From contig NC_051066.1 of NCBI RefSeq assembly GCF_004664715.2, forward strand, positions 80,054,735 to 80,118,734: a DNA stretch of 64,000 bases, written 5' to 3'. The stretch is from Peromyscus leucopus. Lineage: Eukaryota; Chordata; Mammalia; Rodentia; Cricetidae. Of this stretch, positions 12,380 to 24,370 are shown one piece after another. The notes under the pieces were generated by a model. The model had not been told where the DNA came from. It saw only the letters and a list, made by a program, of their open reading frames with translations, and made no database searches. The stretch's first letter is position 1. Each line of letters starts with the position of its first letter. The position numbers and the translations under genes are program-made.

Positions 12380-12790
12380 GTACACAGTGCCTCATCTGTG
12401 GGCTTCAATATTTTCCCCAGTTCAGAAAAACTCTCAGCTACTTCAGAGGTTGTCTCCTACATTCTACCCTCTCTTTACAGAACCCCAACTAAATGCATAC
12501 TAGATGACTTCTCATTCTGTTGTCTGTATCTTTGGCCAGTTTTTCATTCATTCTTTTATCTTCATATTTTTCACTTTCGTTTTCTTTCTCCTTTCAAATT
12601 CTGGATATTTTCTTCAGGTGGCTCTTCAGTTCTCTAATTATTTCCTTGGATATTTAGCACTCATTAAATTAATTCTACTTTTCAGCCTTAAGGATCCTTT
12701 CTCTCTCAAAATTCAGATCTACCTGGTCACCCTTGAGGGTCTGTCACTGTTTGCTTTTTCAAGGATCTCAATCCTCATTTATTAAAGCAT
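12380..12790 (-). mobile_element. Possible ancient LINE-1 3' fragment, antisense
   Basis: Long T-rich stretches with GGCTCTTCAGTTCTCTAATT, AAATTAATTCTACTTTTCAG and CAGATCTACCTGGTCACCCT resemble the reverse of old L1 3' sequence. Divergence is high, so the assignment is tentative. Frames through it are not genes. Confidence 0.35.
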
Positions 12791-12854
12791 TTTACCATTC
12801 CTAATTAGAAAGGCAGAAAAAATATAAGGATGAGGACTTTGAAGATTTAAATAT

Positions 12855-13094
12855 TTTATTTTTTAATTGCATGGATATATCTCTACCCTCATTTATCTAT
12901 CTTTATATCTATGCACACATTCAAACATATGTCTGTGCATCATGTGCTTGCCCGGTGCCCACAGAGGCCAAAAGAGGGTGCCAGATTCTCTGGAACTTAT
13001 GGTACAGATGGCAGGAAGTCACTATGTGGATGGTCGGATGGAACTCTGCAAGAACAGCAAGTGCCCTTAACTGCTGAGCCATCTCCCCAGCCCA
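12855..13094 (-). mobile_element. B2/B3-type SINE, antisense
   Basis: ATCATGTGCTTGCCCGGTGC, GGCCAAAAGAGGGTGCCAGA and CTTAACTGCTGAGCCATCTC with CCCAGCCC at the end give the reverse B3 order. Confidence 0.85.
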
Positions 13095-16000
13095 GAGATG
13101 AAGACCTTAGACCCAAATTTCCTGAATTCACACTGTAGTTCTGCCCTGGAAGAGAAGCTGATAGGAGGAGACAGATTATTAACTGCGCTGTGCTCCAGCT
13201 TCAGCTTGCCTCAGCCTGCTCGACCTCACCCTGTCTTTTAACTACTTTTTCCTTAATGCTGAGGATCAAACCCAGGCATGCTTTTCCATTTATGAAGTGG
13301 GGTAGCAATAGTACCCACTACCTGTTTCACAGAGTTGCTATGAAAATTCAGAGTCTTAACAGCAGTATTCAGCACATAACAATCACTGTCAGTTTTATAA
13401 AACACTTTATGCCTAGTAATTCCAGCATTCACGTATGTCAGAGTCTAAGCCAGACGCTGGTTCCCTACCCATGCTCAGTGATCTTTGATCTGAACTCAAA
13501 CTTCAGGAAATTTTTTTTAGACTTTTTCCTTTTTGTGATATGGGCCTATTTCCAGGGTCTAGAGTATTGTGCCTAGATGGTGGATCTCTGTGGCTTTTGA
13601 GGTGTGAGCTGTGCATCTATTTCTGCTGGGACATAAGGGGACCCTCCAACTGGTTTGGAGTGTCCTGGCCTAATGCAGAAGTTTGAGAATCTTGCTTTTC
13701 CCACCTTATGGGTGCCTCAGGGTGGCATGTGTTGCATGTGTTTACATCTCCAGAATCTAATTTTCCTAACTCTCTGCTTTTTACTCTGGTTTCGGCTGGT
13801 TTTCTTGAAGGACTGTTCTTACACTGTTTTGTTACAAAAATACAAGGCCAGCAAGATCCCATTCTTTCAAAGTCAGCAAGGCCTTCAAAGTATGTAGTTA
13901 TCAATACCATTTGAAGCTACTTCTTGTTCAGTATCAGCCAGGGTGAGTAGCCTCCTGCTGCAGCAACAGACAATCCCAGTCTTTAACAGCTCAGAGATGA
14001 AGGTACTGCCTACTTGTACTACGTGTCTGTCTCAGTCAATAGGGCTGTGTATTTATTACAGGAGACAGAAAATAAGGTAACCCACATGCTGGCCATTAGA
14101 GACTTTGATCTGGAAGAAGCGTCTGTCTCTTCTGCTGCCTCTTGGTCAGTCAAAGCAAGAGATGGGACCACACCTTAGTCCAAAAACATTGACACATTTG
14201 CTTAGGAAGAAGAGAACCAGTGATCACTGCTGACAGCTACTATATTCTTTTTCTTCACCCAGCTTTATAAACAGTTCTGGGTTTCGACACATTATAGGTA
14301 CACATTTAAAAACTCTTAAAAGTGTTATGTAATGAGCACCCATCACAGTCATTTTAAAATGCCAGTTTAATGGATCATGGTCCAAATTAGTGGGGATTGA
14401 AACAAATTTTATCATTCACTATTCGAACAGACCAATTTAAAAATGCTCAGAGCTTTCCTGATTATATAAGTAACATATGCTCATTATTTACATTTTTCAA
14501 ATTTAGAAAATAAGTCAAGTGTGACTAGAATTTGAATGGATGTGCATTCTAAAGGGTGGGCATGAAGTAACAGAGATGATGATGAGCTTTGAAGGGGTGG
14601 GAAATGCTCACAGGAAAGGAACAGCTTTGTGGAGAATAGAATTTAAATGCCAACCAAACATGGAGGGCTTCCAGTGCCAGGAAAGACTGTCACTCTGTAG
14701 AGATTAAAAAGCCATTGAAAACTTTTGGGGAAAGAACTAAAATGCCAATTCACCTTTACGGAACATTTTCTTTGGGCACTATAAGAACGGGGGATACGAA
14801 AGTGAATAAACACAGTTTGTTCCTTTACCTAGTTCACCCTTTAGTAACAGGACTGAAGACAAATCTAGAATGATTGACCCAGACAGCAGAATGTGAAGAA
14901 ACTACATTACAGTGTTCCCTGCCAGAGCTCAGGAGAGCCCAAAGTAGCAGACTGGAGATGGAGATGAAAGGAAGGAATGGACCGAGAGGTCTTTGGAGAT
15001 GGCATTATACACGCTCCAGTTTCCCAGATATGCTGACCATGGGAAAACAAAGACCCGGAGTTCACTTGAAGGTTGTAAACTCAATGATCAGGTAAAATAA
15101 CACCATTAAGAGAAATTAGAATGTCAGTTGGCATGGGGAGGGGAAGGTGGTATTTGGTTCAATACATGTTGAATTTGAAATTCCATGGACATCTCCTGGT
15201 AGAGGGATCCAGCAACAAGCTGGATGCATGGAATCAGAACTTAGGAGCCCTGCGGTCAGAAAACAAAGTCCTCAGCACAGCATTGACCATTTCTTCCTGT
15301 CCCTTTCTAAGACAGGTCTGCAGAGAGAGGGTGCTGCAGAGCCACATTCTGAAGCTGTGTGATGAATGCACGCCAATGACAAAGCTTGTCTTTTGGGAGA
15401 GTACAGAATGCAAAACCATCCCTACATCTAAGACCTGTCGTAGTGAATGACACGACACTCCATCCGTACAGATCCATTCTGTCATGTCTTCAAGGCTTGT
15501 CAAGTTTCCAGTGTCCTCGATACAAATTTGTTACTGTCTGAACAGACAATACCACACCCAAGATAGGTGGGGGGAATCTTCTCACTGGCTGGTAGAGGTG
15601 GCACCCAGAGCAGCCGTCAGCTTGGAATGTGATGGCAGTTAAGGCCTGTTTAGATCGGGAAAGGGGGACCGGGCTCTGAGCAGAAACCATGGGCTCTAGT
15701 ACCAGACCAAAGCCCTGAGATCCTCAAGGGTCGCTAAGGTTCAGCGTAGATGTGTTTACGTACAACGCTTGTGCCACAGTTCAGTATAGACAAGTCAGCA
15801 TCCACTAGAGATTACGGTTAGGTCCACTGAAATATTAAATTAGTACCCTTTCTCTTCACATCAGCCAGGCATTCATGCTTTGTAATGCTTGGCATGGAGA
15901 TCTTAAGCAGGCAAAGTATTGGATACAGCTTTTCTTGGTTAAAAGAAAGGCTGGTATGTTATGGCACAAAACTTAAAAGTGGCTCAGAGAGCAACTTTTG

Positions 16001-16185
16001 TGTTTGTATATTTTATCAAAATAAAATTTGAGTTAAATATAAAATGATTTTGTTCTGAGGATTGGTATGTGCATGTTAAACAAGAAATAAACACAGTACT
16101 CATGATATTGTTTAAAGACATGTTGAGCCTTGAGGGACCATGTCGTGGAGAGGGAGGACTGAGGCAGGATGCCAGCAATGATGAG
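13095..16185. other. Intergenic DNA with scattered old repeat fragments
   Basis: No gene. A MIR tail-like segment (ATAGTACCCACTACCTGTTT, TCACAGAGTTGCTATGAAAA) lies at about 13,295-13,395, and an L2-like piece (GGGCACTATAAGAACGGGGG) at about 14,755-14,860. The rest is single-copy. Confidence 0.45.
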
Positions 16186-16312
16186 TCTTTTCAGACAAGA
16201 TCTCACTATGTAGTCCCTGGATGTCCTGAAATTCACTCTGTAGACCAGACTAGCCTTGAACTCACAGAGTTCCTCCTGAGGGCTGGGATTTTAGGCTGGT
16301 GCTACCACACAA
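16186..16312 (-). mobile_element. B1 SINE, antisense
   Basis: GATCTCACTATGTAGTCCCT, TCTGTAGACCAGACTAGCCT, TGAACTCACAGAGTTCCTCC and GGGCTGGGATTTTAGGC give the reverse B1 order. Confidence 0.8.
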
Positions 16313-16348
16313 GACCTAATAATGACATTTCTTGTCTATCTGAGAGCC

Positions 16349-16393
16349 TTTTTTTTAAACAAACAAGCAAACAAACAAACAAATAAACAAACA
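16349..16393. repeat. T run followed by (AAAC)n
   Basis: Eight Ts followed by AAACAAACAAGC-type units; probably a SINE tail remnant. Confidence 0.8.
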
Positions 16394-16676
16394 ACTTAAT
16401 CAAGGCAAGCTTATGGCCCACACTTACTAGGAATTTTTCCTTCATAGTGAATAATCACAATTTCCAATCTCTATCACAAATGGTGTTCAACAGGTTACCC
16501 ACGCCTGCTGGTATGAGACAGACACATGCTGAGCCAGTCAGTGTAGCATGCATTCATCCCAGGACATCTAAGGGCATTACAGACCTGTTATTGCTCAATC
16601 TCTGGTGGCTGAATGTCACTTGTCCCTCTAAGGAGATAGGTATCTGAGAGCCTTTTAAGAAAAATTATTTCCATGA
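16394..16676. other. Intergenic single-copy DNA
   Basis: Nothing recognised. Confidence 0.5.
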
Positions 16677-16829
16677 TTTTTTTTTTCAAGACAGGGTTTC
16701 TCTGTGTAACAGCTCCTGGCTGTCCTGGAGATCCTTTTGTAGACCAGGCTGGCCTTGTACTCACAAAGATTGGCCTGCCTCTACCTCCTGAGTATTGGGA
16801 TTAAAGGCGTGCACCAGCACTTCCTGGCT
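16677..16829 (-). mobile_element. B1 SINE, antisense
   Basis: Near-complete reverse B1: AGACAGGGTTTCTCTGTGTA, GTAGACCAGGCTGGCCTTGT, then TTGGGATTAAAGGCGTGCAC. Confidence 0.9.
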
Positions 16830-17478
16830 ATTCCCATGGATTTTAACCAGGATTTAAACAAGGATCTGTGTTGACCACAGGGTTGGAACTCTCAGTTGGA
16901 GCCTGGTGACTCACTGTTGGGTACACTACTGAAGACAATGAGATAGAACCCACCCCCCACCCCCCCCAATCTGTGATTGCCTGTTGACAGGCCTAGTCTT
17001 CTGCCCAATGCAGGTAACCCAACTATGGTGAGATGGTGTTTGTAACGTTGTGTGACGCCTGAGGAGAGCATTTCTCAGTCATTCTCCCTGTCTTCCACAG
17101 GTCATATTCTTTCTGATCCCTCTTTGGTGACATTCCTTGAGCCTTTCATGGGTTTAGGTACTCAACTGTCACTTATTCTAAGTTCCTAAAACAGCCATGA
17201 GTCTCTACATTCATTGTCCTTAACATGAGTGTGGGAAAGGAACTCTAGAGTTGGGGGGAGGGCTGCAGATGAGAGGGAGATAAGAGAGGGTGTGGGCAGG
17301 GGTGCTAAAACTAAACGTGCTCTCTACATATATGAAATTAGTCCAAGAACAAATTTAATCAATACAAATGGGAAATTTGATTCTACAAAAACATAAAAAG
17401 ATAAGACACTCTTCTGCTGTATCTATCATGTTATAGCATTAAGTCTTATAAGCATACAGTAAACATTTATTGACCAAT
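16830..17478. other. Intergenic DNA
   Basis: A C-rich run at 16,948-16,968; otherwise single-copy, no gene. Confidence 0.5.
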
Positions 17479-17672
17479 GGATAAAGCATTTTTTTTTTTT
17501 TTTTTTTTTTGGTTTTTCGAGACAGGGTTTCTCTGTGTAGCTTTGCGCCTTTCCTGGAACTCACTTGGTAGCCCAGGCTGGCCTCGAACTCACAGAGATC
17601 CGCCTGGCTCTGCCTCCCGAGTGCTGGGATTAAAGGCGTGCGCCACCACCGCCTGGCGGATAAAGCATTTTT
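17479..17672 (-). mobile_element. Young B1 SINE with poly-A tail and target-site duplication, antisense
   Basis: The B1 body spans 17,511-17,657 and reads in reverse from GAGACAGGGTTTCTCTGTGT to CTGGGATTAAAGGCGTGCGC, close to consensus. A T run of 22 bases (the tail) precedes it. The flanks are GGATAAAGCATTTTT at 17,479-17,493 and again at 17,658-17,672, a perfect 15-bp target-site duplication. The internal segment TAGCTTTGCGCCTTTCCTGG is a variant I associate with cricetid B1 copies. Confidence 0.95.
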
Positions 17673-19242
17673 AAAGCTAACTCTTGAGGGAGACGGGAGA
17701 CCTAAGGGAGGCAAAAGGGCTGGTTTGCTTGGGAGCTCACTGGATTTGTGGCAAGCAGATGGATGAAATACCTTCCCCTGGACAGTTCTGGGCATGAGTG
17801 ACACCTTGGATAGACCCAGTTGTGTGCTATATTTGCCTCACACAGACTTCAAGGCCAGGCCATGCCCTGGGAGAGCTGGAGTGGATGCTCCAGAGACTTG
17901 AGGTCTCTTCTACAAACCGAAGGGTTGGGTTTGGTGGTGGCTAAGCCAAGCTTGGGATTTGGCATGTGCACCCTGAGCCTGGCCAACCCCAGTGTCTCCA
18001 GACTGTCATTTCTGATTGGCACAATAGTTAAATATTCTGACTGTTATCCTTACCCTCGGGTTTCTTCCACAGGAGGACAACGTTTTGCAGGTATTTACAA
18101 GACCAGGGTAGTTTGGTTTGGGGGGAAGAGAAGATTCACACAAGTTTGCCCAAACTGTGTTTGCTTATCGCTTCTAAGTACTCTCCTGGCTACTTCAGGT
18201 GCAAGTGTGTTCTGCAAACCAAACCACCTTCCTGTCGCTGGCTCTCTGCTCCCAGTCTCCATGTGTTAACCTCCTCCGAACCTTTCCTCCCTCTACTCTA
18301 GAACGATATTTTCCTTGGCTCACAACACGTGCCCAGTTTCCTCGTGAGTGGGGAAAGTAAGAATGGGAAGTTTGAACCCCGAGTGTCCGGGGTTCTCTCT
18401 TGGTCCCTCCCTGCTCCGACTTGGGAGAAATCCAAACACAAAGAAAGGACCGTGAGCTGCCAGGCAGCCAGAGAGAGGCAGGCATTCTCTCACTTCTCTG
18501 TTTCCCTGTACTCTTCCTCTCTCATCCACTCTGGAACACCTCATCCCACCGACTCTTCTGCTACTGTAACATTCATGCATTTGTACACAATGAAGTTATC
18601 GTCTCATAAGTGTTACCTGTACATTTATATCTCATGACTAGGAGATGGGTTGCTTTTTTATGTGCCCCGTTGTCCAGCACAACACAGGGCATAGAGAAGC
18701 CTGGTGTGCTGTAGCTGTCAATCATAGTCTGGGTAGCACTAGCCCCCTCCAACCTGCCTCAAGAAACAACTACGTGAATCAGAGCATGCACATGTGACCC
18801 TGGATCTGGGAAGGTAAGATTTCTGTGCAAAGTCCCCACCTCTCAGTCTTAGGGACTAGCAGTCAGAAAATATGGCCACTGGAGAGTCACACAGAACTAT
18901 GGCCACCAATCATGACCTTGAGATGATGTCAGTGTAGGAAGTTCACCTGAGAGGGGGTGTCAGGAAGCATCCATGAGATGGGGGAAAGTGAGGAAGGGAA
19001 AAAGAGAAATGTGAATAAAAGATGCCCTGTGAGCCAGTTACCGCCTTGAGAAACTGTGGCTGACTCTCTTGAGACTCCGAGACTCCGGGGCCAGGTTCCA
19101 CTGTCCTATCGGGGAACAGGAAAGACTGGCCACATCCACTTGTTTGTCATTCACTTGATGACTTCTCGCCTGCGCTGGCTTTGGTTGAGTCTGCCTCCAG
19201 CCCAAGAGAAATTAGAGAAACACAGTTGAACACATGGGGCAT
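17673..19242. other. Intergenic single-copy DNA
   Basis: Several overlapping open frames at 17.8-18.6 kb lack family resemblance, splice sites and codon bias; I treat the stretch as non-coding. Confidence 0.5.
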
Positions 19243-19735
19243 GTGATGACTGATCTTGGCTGTCAACTTGACTGCATGTGGAATCAACGAAAACCCAAGC
19301 AACTGGGCATGCTCAGGAAGGGTTTGCTTGACTAGACCATTTGAGGTTGAGAAGACACACCCTAAATCTGGTCCACACTTTCTGGTAGCAGTCCACATAA
19401 AAGGACACGGAGGAAGGAAGTTCTGGCTTTTTTGTCTGCTTGCCTTTACTCTCCACAGCAAGTTCATCTATCCTGTTCCTGAGCCATTCCCTCACCAGTA
19501 TTAGAACCTACATCTTTGGAATTCCAACACAGATGGAAGACCAGCAGCTCTCTGGCTTTTCTGGGACTCCAGGACCAGATTAGAACTCTTGAGACATCCA
19601 GTCTTGAGGGCTGAACAACTACCGGATCTTTTGGTCAGGAGATAGTCATTGCTGGACTACCCAGATCACAGCTTGTAAGCCTCTCTGATAAACCAGTTCT
19701 GTTCCTCTAGAGAACCTTAACTAATCCATAACAGT
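19243..19735. mobile_element. Unclassified rodent medium-reiteration repeat
   Basis: The sequence from CTTGGCTGTCAACTTGACTG through CATTTGAGGTTGAGAAGACA, CTTTACTCTCCACAGCAAG, TCTTTGGAATTCCAACACAG to TTAACTAATCCATAACAG has the architecture of a common rodent interspersed repeat. I cannot name the family with certainty. Confidence 0.5.
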
Positions 19736-20214
19736 CTCCAAGGCAGGACAGAGGACCTAAGCAGCCCATTGACGGTGCTAGGCCTGCTGCAGTAACTCTA
19801 GGCCAAACCTAAGCCCAAGTTGTGCTGTGGCCTAACTTACAGAGCCCTGCATCAGGGGCTGATGGGTTGAGAGAAAAGTGTGGTGAAGAAGCTGGAGCAA
19901 CGGCCTAAAGTCACAGGGACAGAGCAGAGGCCTGGCCGTCACATCACTGAGTTTATCAGCAGCCGCATGAGCTTGCTGGTGTGGTTGCTGTGGAGCCATG
20001 CCCCAGGATTGGCCAACTACAATGGCTCTTCAGTTCTCTGACTTGTTTGTCTCAGCTCCTGTTCATACAAATGATGGTCAGTCTTGAGCTGCTCTTGACG
20101 TGAATGATGCTCTCCATGACATCAAAAGACTCTTCTGTCCCCACATCTGTCTCCTGAGCTACATGAACCTCCTTCTTGTTCATGTAGCCTTTGGAATGTC
20201 TGATTCTAACTTTC

Positions 20215-20217
<3 letters not shown>
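19736..20217. other. Intergenic single-copy DNA
   Basis: Nothing recognised. Confidence 0.5.

Positions 20218-20255
<38 letters not shown>
20218..20255. repeat. (CA)n microsatellite
   Basis: About 19 CA units. Confidence 0.95.
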
Positions 20256-20257
<2 letters not shown>

Positions 20258-20486
20258 TTAAAAATTTCTTTGCAGTAGTTGTTATCATCACACATAGTAG
20301 TGTTGGGTCAAAACTGCCTGTCCAAACACAAACATGGTATCAGACGAGGAAGCCAGAGCAGAACAGTGTGGATCACAGGGTGTGTTCAGCACTCTATAGA
20401 AGGAGCTCCGCTCACTGGCTGGGAGCCGCTGCAGGCCTGTACAGGAAGGCTCACTGACCAAGACTGGCCAGTGTGTTTTCTTTTCT

Positions 20487-20895
20487 GTATCTGTGTATTA
20501 GTCCATTCTGCATTACTTTGGTAAAATATCTGAGGAAAGCTAACTTCAGAAAGTGAGAAGGTTTGCTTAGCTCACAGTTCTGGAGTTTCAAGAGCAATAA
20601 CTCATCAGCTCCTCCCTGCTGAGGATGCCCATGGTGGACCACAGGACCACTTGACAAGGGTGAAGTCATAGCCCGAGAATGGGAAGCCAGAGTCACTAGG
20701 GTTCCACAAGCCCTTTTGAAGAAGCACCACTGAATGGCCTTGGGATTCCCGACTAGACCAAACTTCTTAGAGCTCCCACTCACCTCAATGTTCACACATC
20801 ATGTAGGCACATCTCCCATATGCACTTTTGGTCACCATCCACATCCAATCATAGCAAGCTACTATTAGCCAAGGATGTGTGAAGGTTAAAACTAT
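20487..20895. mobile_element. Interspersed repeat, family unassigned (related to 26,490-26,850)
   Basis: GTGTATTAGTCCATTCTGCA at the start, TTAGCTCACAGTTCTGGAG in the middle and a CCACTCACCTCAATGTTCACA-like tail resemble a widespread mammalian repeat; the same central pattern recurs near 26.5 kb. Confidence 0.4.
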
Positions 20896-20984
20896 TTCCT
20901 TTAAAAGTATCCCATTGCTTAAATGAGAAACTTTCCATTTCTGTAACACCAGCGAATCATATATAAAGAGTATACCATGTGTTT

Positions 20985-21355
20985 GCCTCTGTCCGAAGGG
21001 TAGGAGAGAGAGAGAGAGAGAAATTGATTAAGGAATTGGCTCATGCACTTCTAGAGTTTAGTAAATCAAAAATCTGCATGGTAGACCTCAGGCTAGAGAC
21101 ACAGTTCAAGTCTAAAGGCACCTGCTGGCAGAATTCCCTGTTTCTTGGGGGAGGGAGGAGTCAGTTGTTTTGCTATCAGAACCTTCACCTGATTGGATGA
21201 GGCCCACGCATGTCATGGAGGGTGGTCCATTTCACCCAAAGTCTGCTGAGTTAAATGTTAATTTCATCTTAAATGCCTTCGTGGGCGTGTCTAGAACGAG
21301 GTTTGATCATATATCTGGGTTCTATGGCTTTGCCCATTTGACACATACAAATAAA
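20985..21355. mobile_element. Ancient eutherian interspersed repeat, family unassigned
   Basis: TTAAGGAATTGGCTCATGCA, CACCTGCTGGCAGAATTCCC, CACCTGATTGGATGAGGCCC, TGAGTTAAATGTTAATTTCA and a CATATATCTGGGTTCTATGG tail follow an order I know from a repeat also found in human DNA. Confidence 0.5.
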
Positions 21356-22849
21356 TAGCTACGGTACCACACACCTCTGATCCTCAGCAGTGGTGTCTTA
21401 GTTTGTGTTTGTCTAATGAGTGAATAAGTGAAAAAAATCTTCCTGACTTTGTCCTTAAATTTAGAGACAGCCTTGACTTTTTGCTCAACAGACAGACTGA
21501 GCAAAACCTCACTTGCACACACACACATGCTCAAGAATGCTCTTCTGAGCCTCGTTAGCAACATTCCTGCACTGGAAATAACGAGAATGCCCATCGACAT
21601 TCTGTGACCCAAAGGCCACTGTCACAACCAACATAAACTACAGTTGCAGGCAAGAGGGAGAGCCTCACACAGACGAGGTGGAGCCGAAGAGGCCACCGCA
21701 GAAGAATTAGTTCCGTCTATGTAAAGTTTTGAAGTGGATGTGGTCGAACCCAATTCTATTTATTAAGAGATGATGTCTACTCAGGTGCTAAACAATTTAG
21801 AATTTCTCTGGGTACAAAAGAAACACTGTCCCCTGACACCTCCTGACATCACTACTAACTGTCACTACTGGCTAAGCTTCACTTTTCTGTATGACTGTCA
21901 CACTTCACAGTGAAAAGCTTCAACAGTTTCCTCCAAGGTCCCCTCATACCAACTCCTAAAAAACCGAAAGTCGGACCCACGCCTCAAATGACTTATGGCT
22001 AAGGAGGTCAGCGTCTTCGCTCTGGACTTGCTGCCCAATCGCTTCTCCTTGAGACCCTATTCCATCTCTCCACTTCCTCCAGGACAGATGTCTCCATCTC
22101 AGCACTGTGGTTAGATTTACAATATAACCAGTTTAACAGTTGGGAGTCCTGAAATCCAGCCCCGGCGGAACTTGCCGAGCAGCTGCAAAAAAGATGGATG
22201 TCTCTCCTGGGATCAAAAGCCTGGAGGGTTTTCGGGGAAAAGTTCAGTAGTGTGTGCATGCAAAGCCTATTTTAAGCAGAAGGCCCTGTTAGGGTTGAAG
22301 CACCCGTCTATCTCATTATTAGCTGGGAGAGGCCGAGGTGACATGCTTTGAGCCCCCGACCCCCTATTGCTGGCCTGAAACCTAGGGACAGCCGGTAGGC
22401 TGTCTCGATCCAGAGCTTCCGGGATTCTGAGATGGCAGTGGGCTGCAGGGCAGGTGTGGGTAGCTCCCTTAAGCATCTTTTCATACCTGTTAGTTAGTAG
22501 TTGTAAATGTGCAGTTACATATACTTTCTCCCCACTCCCCACCCAGGAACACACCCCACACCCTCCCTCTCTGCCTGGAGAATAACAACTTTCACACGCC
22601 GCCGCCGCAGCCGCACGGAAACCCGAAGAGAAGCATGCGAGCCTCTAGACACCTCTCCTCAGACTGGCTGTCACAGATGCCGGCTTCAGTCCGGCTGTTT
22701 AAACTCCGTCAGAGTAGCATTTATCTACACCGGGGTCATTTTATAGATCCATTAAACCTACATTTTCTCTTGGGCTCCTTTCCCCCAGCTCCCCTCAACC
22801 CTTCTTCCAGTCACACACTCTTAAAAAAAAAAAAAAAAAAAATCCTTAA
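21356..22849. other. Intergenic single-copy DNA
   Basis: No gene. A small CpG patch with CCGCCGCCGC sits at about 22,599-22,615 and a 20-base A run at 22,822-22,841. Confidence 0.5.
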
Positions 22850-23170
22850 GCCCCAGAAATAAATCTCTATAAACTGCCAAGCATTCAATCAGGCTTTTAC
22901 TATATCTCTTTGCAATTAGAATAAATTTACTGCTTGGAGAGATGAGGGGAAATATGTAAGGTACTCCTTGGATAAATATACTCCAGTGAGAAAAGTAGAG
23001 GCTCTGTTAAAATTATCTCTGTGAATTCAACAAGAATCAAGGTCACGGGAACAGCCACATACCAGGGAACGTTAATTAATGGGCCTGCAGCTGGTGGTAC
23101 CACTTGGCCGCTCTGCTCCAGCTGCCTGCTCTATATTTCTCTCATTTGTAGGACCGTTCTTGGCCCAAAT
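22850..23170. promoter_or_regulatory. Candidate conserved non-coding element
   Basis: Repeat-free AT-rich block with CTTTGCAATTAGAATAAATT, GTTAATTAATGGG and closely spaced homeodomain-type cores. Conservation cannot be tested here. Confidence 0.25.
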
Positions 23171-23819
23171 CCCATCTCTCTCTCTCTCTCTTTTTTTTCC
23201 CTTTCCAAGTACATAAGTCTGTTCTGGAAGGATGCCAACTTTTCAGAGCACTAAGGCAAGGGGTGTTTCTTCACTGTTTTTATCTCCTCTTTAAAAGGAA
23301 GGCTACTCTATCACCTCTGGAGTGGGATTACTGGTAATCAGTGATGGGGCTGTGGTCTGAGGTCAGTGGTCTGGCGCTGTGTGCTAAGCCAGCGAGGCGA
23401 GGTCCTCTTGTGTCTTCTCCTCCAACAAACAGAGAAGACAACTGAAATCTCCCCCTATCGTCTTTGCAGGTTTTTGGGTTAGGCCAGGCTGGGGGAAAGG
23501 CGAAGTATAGTCAGCAGGCAGTTACCACATCCGCACTGCAGAGGCAGGAGGAAGGAAGCCGGAGCTAAGAGGCGAATGGAGAAGCAAGTTTTCCCAGGGT
23601 CAGAGGAGTATATACCAGTTAAGTCTACTGGGAAGCAGTAAATGAGTAGACCTCTCAGCTGGGACCCACGAAGTGGGTTAATTACAGTGTAATCTCACAA
23701 TGGAAGCCTAGCTGTTCAGTCTGGTTTTCCCCACGATGCTTTAGACTGTATTTCAGCTGTACATCATTCTGGCTAAGCACAACTCAGAGTTAGAAAGATC
23801 TGGAAGCTAGACACTGTGA
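23171..23819. other. Intergenic single-copy DNA
   Basis: A CT/T run at 23,174-23,200; otherwise nothing recognised. Confidence 0.5.
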
Positions 23820-23914
23820 CACACACACACACCACACACACACACACACACCTATAATCCCAGCATCCAAGCAGCTGAGATGGAAGGATGTAGAGTTACA
23901 GTTAACTTAGTTAA

Positions 23915-23946
<32 letters not shown>

Positions 23947-23947
23947 A
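23820..23947. repeat. (CA)n, B1 fragment and (CTAT)n
   Basis: CA array at 23,820-23,850, a short B1-like piece (CTATAATCCCAGCATCCAAG) and nine CTAT units at 23,913-23,947. Confidence 0.85.
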
Positions 23948-24011
23948 TTACATAAAGTTATACTAGTTTACCTAGTCTACATGGTAAGATCATGTCTTTT
24001 AAAAACAAAAA

Positions 24012-24310
24012 CAGGCTGGGGACCTGGCTTAATGAGCAAAGCCCTTGGCAGGTGAGTGTGAGGATCTGAGTTTGAATCTCTAGGACCCATGTAAAGTTGG
24101 ACACAGTGGCCCACATCTGCAGTCCTGGTGACCCTACAGTAAGATGGGGATCAGAGACGACAGGGGCAGCCCTGGAAACTTGTGGGCCAGACAGCCTGGT
24201 GTATGCAAGAACCAGAAATAAAAGACTCTCCTTTAAACAATGTGGAAGGTGAGGGCTAACACCTGAGGTTGCCCTCTGACCCCTACAGGTTTGCTGTAAC
24301 CCTCACACAC
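24012..24310 (+). mobile_element. Rodent tRNA-derived SINE (B2 superfamily, long form)
   Basis: GGCTGGGGACCTGGCTTAAT, CATCTGCAGTCCTGGTGACC and ACACCTGAGGTTGCCCTCTG occur in the same order as the copy at 10.4 kb, followed by CG/CA repeats as its tail. Confidence 0.65.
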
Positions 24311-24316
24311 CTGTGA

Positions 24317-24325
24317 GCGCGCGCG

Positions 24326-24369
<44 letters not shown>
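24317..24369. repeat. (GC)n-(CA)n compound microsatellite
   Basis: About nine GC units run directly into about 18 AC units; a strong alternating purine-pyrimidine tract. Confidence 0.95.

Positions 24370-24370
<1 letters not shown>

Noticed and set aside
17820..18269. 149-codon open frame
   Set aside because: No domain, no homologous look, overlaps other equally long frames on both strands.
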